DNA of 64,000 bases from Kribbella qitaiheensis (GTDB lineage Bacteria; Actinomycetota; Actinomycetes; Propionibacteriales; Kribbellaceae), in the NCBI RefSeq assembly GCF_014217565.1, contig NZ_CP043661.1:4774001-4838000 (forward strand). Direction: 5' to 3'. The notes below the pieces were generated by a model. That model was given only the letters and a program-made list of their open reading frames with translations, was not told the origin of the DNA and did not search any database. The position numbers and the translations under genes are program-made. Numbering within the stretch: position 1 is the stretch's first letter; each line of letters starts with the position of its first letter. Positions 62,079-64,000 of this stretch are shown piece after piece.

Positions 62079-63067
62079 TCCTGGCTCGCCAGCTTCGCGA
62101 GCAGCGGGGTGATCAGATCCGGCGTCAGGTTCAGCGTGCCGATCTCCGGCAACGCGCCCTGCTTGATCGCGAGAGCCAGGATCGTGCCCTGGCTCAGATC
62201 GGCGTACGCCTCGAGCAGCGCCTTCTCCGCGGCAGCCTCAGCCGCACCCAGTACTCGCTTCGCGTCGGCGTCCGCCTCGGCCAACTGTCGCCGCCGACTG
62301 GCCGCTGCCTCGGTCTCGATCCGCCCGGCCGCGGCCACCTCGGTGGCCCGCTGCCGCTCGTTCTGGCCCTTCTGGGTGACGAGTTGCTCCTCGCGCCGGG
62401 CCAGCTCGATCTGGTTCTGCAGCTCGTTCTCCGCGATCGACCGCTCCCGCTCGACGGCCATCGCGCGCCGCTCGTACGTCGCCTTGTCGGCCGCCTGCTG
62501 AACCATCTCCCGGGTCGGCGTCTGCAGAGCCCGCTCCACATCACTCTCAGCCCGTACTGCGACCACGCGGACGTCTTCCACGCCGATCCCAATTCCGGTC
62601 AGCCGCTGGTCCTCGCGCAAGCCGGTGCTCACCGCGAGCCGTAGCGATGCCATCCCTTCCGACAGCGCCTGGGTCAGTGTCATCCGGGCGAGCAGATCAA
62701 GCGCGGTCTGCTGAGCCAACTCGGTCAGCAGGCCGCCGAGCTGCTCCAGCGGGGTAGCCCGCCAGAAGCCGGTGTCCGGGTCGATCCCGAAGTCGAGCCG
62801 GGTCGAGGCCAGCGCCGGGTCGATCACCCGGTAGGTGACGGTGGCCTGCACGACCACGTCCTGGAAGTCGACCGTCCGGCCGTGGAACAGCAGCGGCTGC
62901 TCGCGGTCGTCGACCGGGATCTCGCTCAGCGACGAGTTCAGGGCCCGGAACCAGAACGCCTGGCCGGCGCCGTCGTGTGCGACCTTCCCGTTGCGCAGGT
63001 GCCGCACGTGGGTGGTCGGGTTGGCTCGCAGGTGGTTGATGAACCGGAACCGGGTGATGTCTGCCAT
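62075..63067 (-). CDS. SPFH/band-7 domain protein
   Basis: 330 residues from the ATG at 63067 (AGGAG upstream). An SPFH-like domain (DFQDVVVQATVTYRVIDPALASTRLDFGIDPDTG, LRLAVSTGLREDQRLTGIGIGVEDVRVVAVRAESDVERALQTPTRE) is followed by a long charged coiled coil (AADKATYERRAMAVERERSIAENELQNQIELARREEQL...). There is no N-terminal membrane helix, unlike most stomatins. It is thus probably a cytosolic or peripherally bound scaffold. It is the first gene of the SPFH/NAD-kinase-like pair, divergent from the NUDIX regulator. Confidence 0.85.
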   Translation of the reverse strand: MADITRFRFINHLRANPTTHVRHLRNGKVAHDGAGQAFWFRALNSSLSEIPVDDREQPLLFHGRTVDFQDVVVQATVTYRVIDPALASTRLDFGIDPDTGFWRATPLEQLGGLLTELAQQTALDLLARMTLTQALSEGMASLRLAVSTGLREDQRLTGIGIGVEDVRVVAVRAESDVERALQTPTREMVQQAADKATYERRAMAVERERSIAENELQNQIELARREEQLVTQKGQNERQRATEVAAAGRIETEAAASRRRQLAEADADAKRVLGAAEAAAEKALLEAYADLSQGTILALAIKQGALPEIGTLNLTPDLITPLLAKLASQE

Positions 63068-63086
63068 AACTCTGTCTCCTCGTTTG

Positions 63087-63134
63087 TCGTCACTTTGACG
63101 ATAAGGCGCTGATGGCTTTTCGTCAAGGTGACGA
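63087..63134. promoter_or_regulatory. twin NrtR-type operators
   Basis: TCGTCA-CTT-TGACGA (63087-63101) and TCGTCA-AGG-TGACGA (63120-63134), both perfect 6-bp inverted repeats, centres 33 bases apart, i.e. three helical turns. They lie 20 bases before the SPFH start and 15 bases before the NUDIX start. Confidence 0.9.
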
Positions 63135-63149
63135 TTAGAGTTGCCCGTC

Positions 63150-63833
63150 ATGGACTTCGAACCGCTGGGCGTCGCCGCCGATCTGGTCATCCTGACCGTT
63201 CGCGAGGGCTCTCTGGAGGTGCTGCTGATCCGCCGCGGGATCGAGCCGCACAAGGGACGCTGGGCGCTACCGGGTGGGTTCGTCCGGCCGAAGGAGGATC
63301 TGGAGGCGGCGGCCAGGCGTGAACTCGCCGAGGAGACCGGGCTGGTCTCCGACCGGATCCACCTGGAACAAGTAGCGACGTACGGGGAACCAGGTCGTGA
63401 TCCCCGTGGCCGGGTGGTGAGCGTGGCTTACCTGGCCCTGGTCCCGGATCTGCCGGCCCCGGTCGCCGGGACCGACGCCGCCTCGGCGAGCTGGGCGCCT
63501 GCGGACGAAGTACTGGCTGATCCGGAGCGGCTCGCGTTCGACCATCACCGGATCCTGGCCGACGGGGTGGAGCGCGCGCGGGCGAAGCTGGAGTACTCGC
63601 CGCTGGCGACCGCGTTCTGTGCGGGCGAGTTCACCATCGCGGAGCTGCGCGGGATCTACGAGGCGGTCTGGGGTACGCCGCTCGACCCGCGCAACTTCCA
63701 TCGCAAGGTCACCAAGACCGACGGCTTCGTCGTACCGCTAGGTGCCACCACCACCCGCGACGGCGGCCGTCCGGCTCAACTGTTCCAGCGCGGCCCGGCC
63801 ACCAACCTCCACCCGCCGCTCACTCGCGGTTGA
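63150..63833 (+). CDS. nrtR: NrtR-type regulator: NUDIX-like domain with C-terminal winged helix
   Basis: 227 residues from the ATG at 63150. N-terminal NUDIX domain: LVILTVREGSLEVLLIRRGIEPHKGRWALPGGFVRPKEDLEAAARRELAEETGL (NUDIX box GGFVRPKEDLEAAARRELAEETG), then a C-terminal winged helix: FTIAELRGIYEAVWGTPLDPRNFHRKVTKTDGFV. This is the build of NrtR, which senses ADP-ribose or related NAD products and represses NAD genes. Twin palindromes between this gene and the SPFH operon are its likely operators. No known NAD gene is next to it, apart from the NAD-kinase-like gene. Confidence 0.88.
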   Translation: MDFEPLGVAADLVILTVREGSLEVLLIRRGIEPHKGRWALPGGFVRPKEDLEAAARRELAEETGLVSDRIHLEQVATYGEPGRDPRGRVVSVAYLALVPDLPAPVAGTDAASASWAPADEVLADPERLAFDHHRILADGVERARAKLEYSPLATAFCAGEFTIAELRGIYEAVWGTPLDPRNFHRKVTKTDGFVVPLGATTTRDGGRPAQLFQRGPATNLHPPLTRG

Positions 63834-63890
63834 GCGGCGATCGGTCGCCCGCGACGGGTGTAGTACACGGGGCGTCAGGCGCGGCAGCGG

Positions 63891-64000
63891 TCAGTCGGTG
63901 GACAGCTCCTTGAGGATCAGGGTCATCAGCTGTTCGGCGGTGATCAGGTCGGTGTGGGTTCCGGGGGAGCCGCAGGCCCAGGCGCCGGCGATGGAACCTG
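63891..64000 (-). CDS. 3' end of an unrecognised gene (runs past the window end)
   Basis: On the minus strand the frame is open to 64000 and ends with a stop at 63891-63893: ...GSIAGAWACGSPGTHTD, then LITAEQLMTLILKELSTD. The rest of the gene lies outside the window. No family can be named from 35 residues. Confidence 0.55.
   Translation of the reverse strand, partial: GSIAGAWACGSPGTHTDLITAEQLMTLILKELSTD

Overview
The window is high-GC actinobacterial chromosome. The evidence is the gene order dnaX-ybaB-recR followed by lysC-asd, many starts that look leaderless (TAGGGT-type -10 boxes 6-8 bases before the start codon), F420-dependent families, a LexA box of actinobacterial form and a 4.5S-type SRP RNA. 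A soil actinomycete of the Kribbella/Nocardioides/Streptomyces kind fits; the genus cannot be fixed from the sequence alone.

Layout. 1-8.7 kb: small stress, resistance and detoxification genes. The centrepiece is a two-gene minus-strand operon, rifamycin glycosyltransferase (rgt) then the RNA polymerase recycling ATPase helR, headed by an inverted repeat that looks like the rifamycin-associated element. An APH(6)-type kinase is divergent from it. 8.8-29.8 kb: a tandem array of integrated elements at the 3' end of tRNA-Ser(GGA). A 56-bp copy of the tRNA 3' half occurs at 8823, at 12780 and in the tRNA itself at 29700, with a decayed copy near 16077. The element next to the tRNA (about 16.1-29.8 kb) has a full integrative-conjugative gene set (int, xis, prim-pol, DUF3631 ATPase, FtsK/TraB translocase, Spd-like membrane protein, GntR repressor with twin operators). 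The older remnants to its left carry an MFS/HxlR pair, a truncated ArsR-type gene, a DUF402 gene and an IS630 insertion that cut a membrane-protein gene.

29.8-44.1 kb: core chromosome with a Vat-like acetyltransferase, an unusual GNAT-SET fusion, an LLM oxidoreductase, SRP RNA, nadE, a CPT-like kinase, an alpha/beta hydrolase, acyl-CoA dehydrogenase, a MarR/SRPBCC pair, fadD, rmlA and a very long dnaX. 44.1-45.0 kb is non-coding, with 81-bp tandem repeats, a G-rich tract and a cluster of DnaA-box-like 9-mers. 45.0-54.8 kb: ybaB, recR, a DUF5063 gene, adenosine deaminase, SOS-controlled dinB, an MFS transporter, an ArsR/RibD-like pair, lysC and asd.

54.8-64 kb: a TrmB/LuxR-type regulator, a secreted trypsin-like protease with a P domain, fragments of two aminoglycoside-resistance-type genes in collision, an apolipoprotein N-acyltransferase with its TetR regulator, a LysE exporter, and a divergent NrtR-type locus in which a NUDIX/wHTH regulator faces an SPFH protein and a diverged NAD-kinase-like protein across two perfect 15-bp operators.

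Several genes carry single-base frameshifts, mostly in or beside short G/C runs. This pattern suggests sequencing indels in at least part of the cases, so the pseudogene calls are calls on this sequence and not proven biology.
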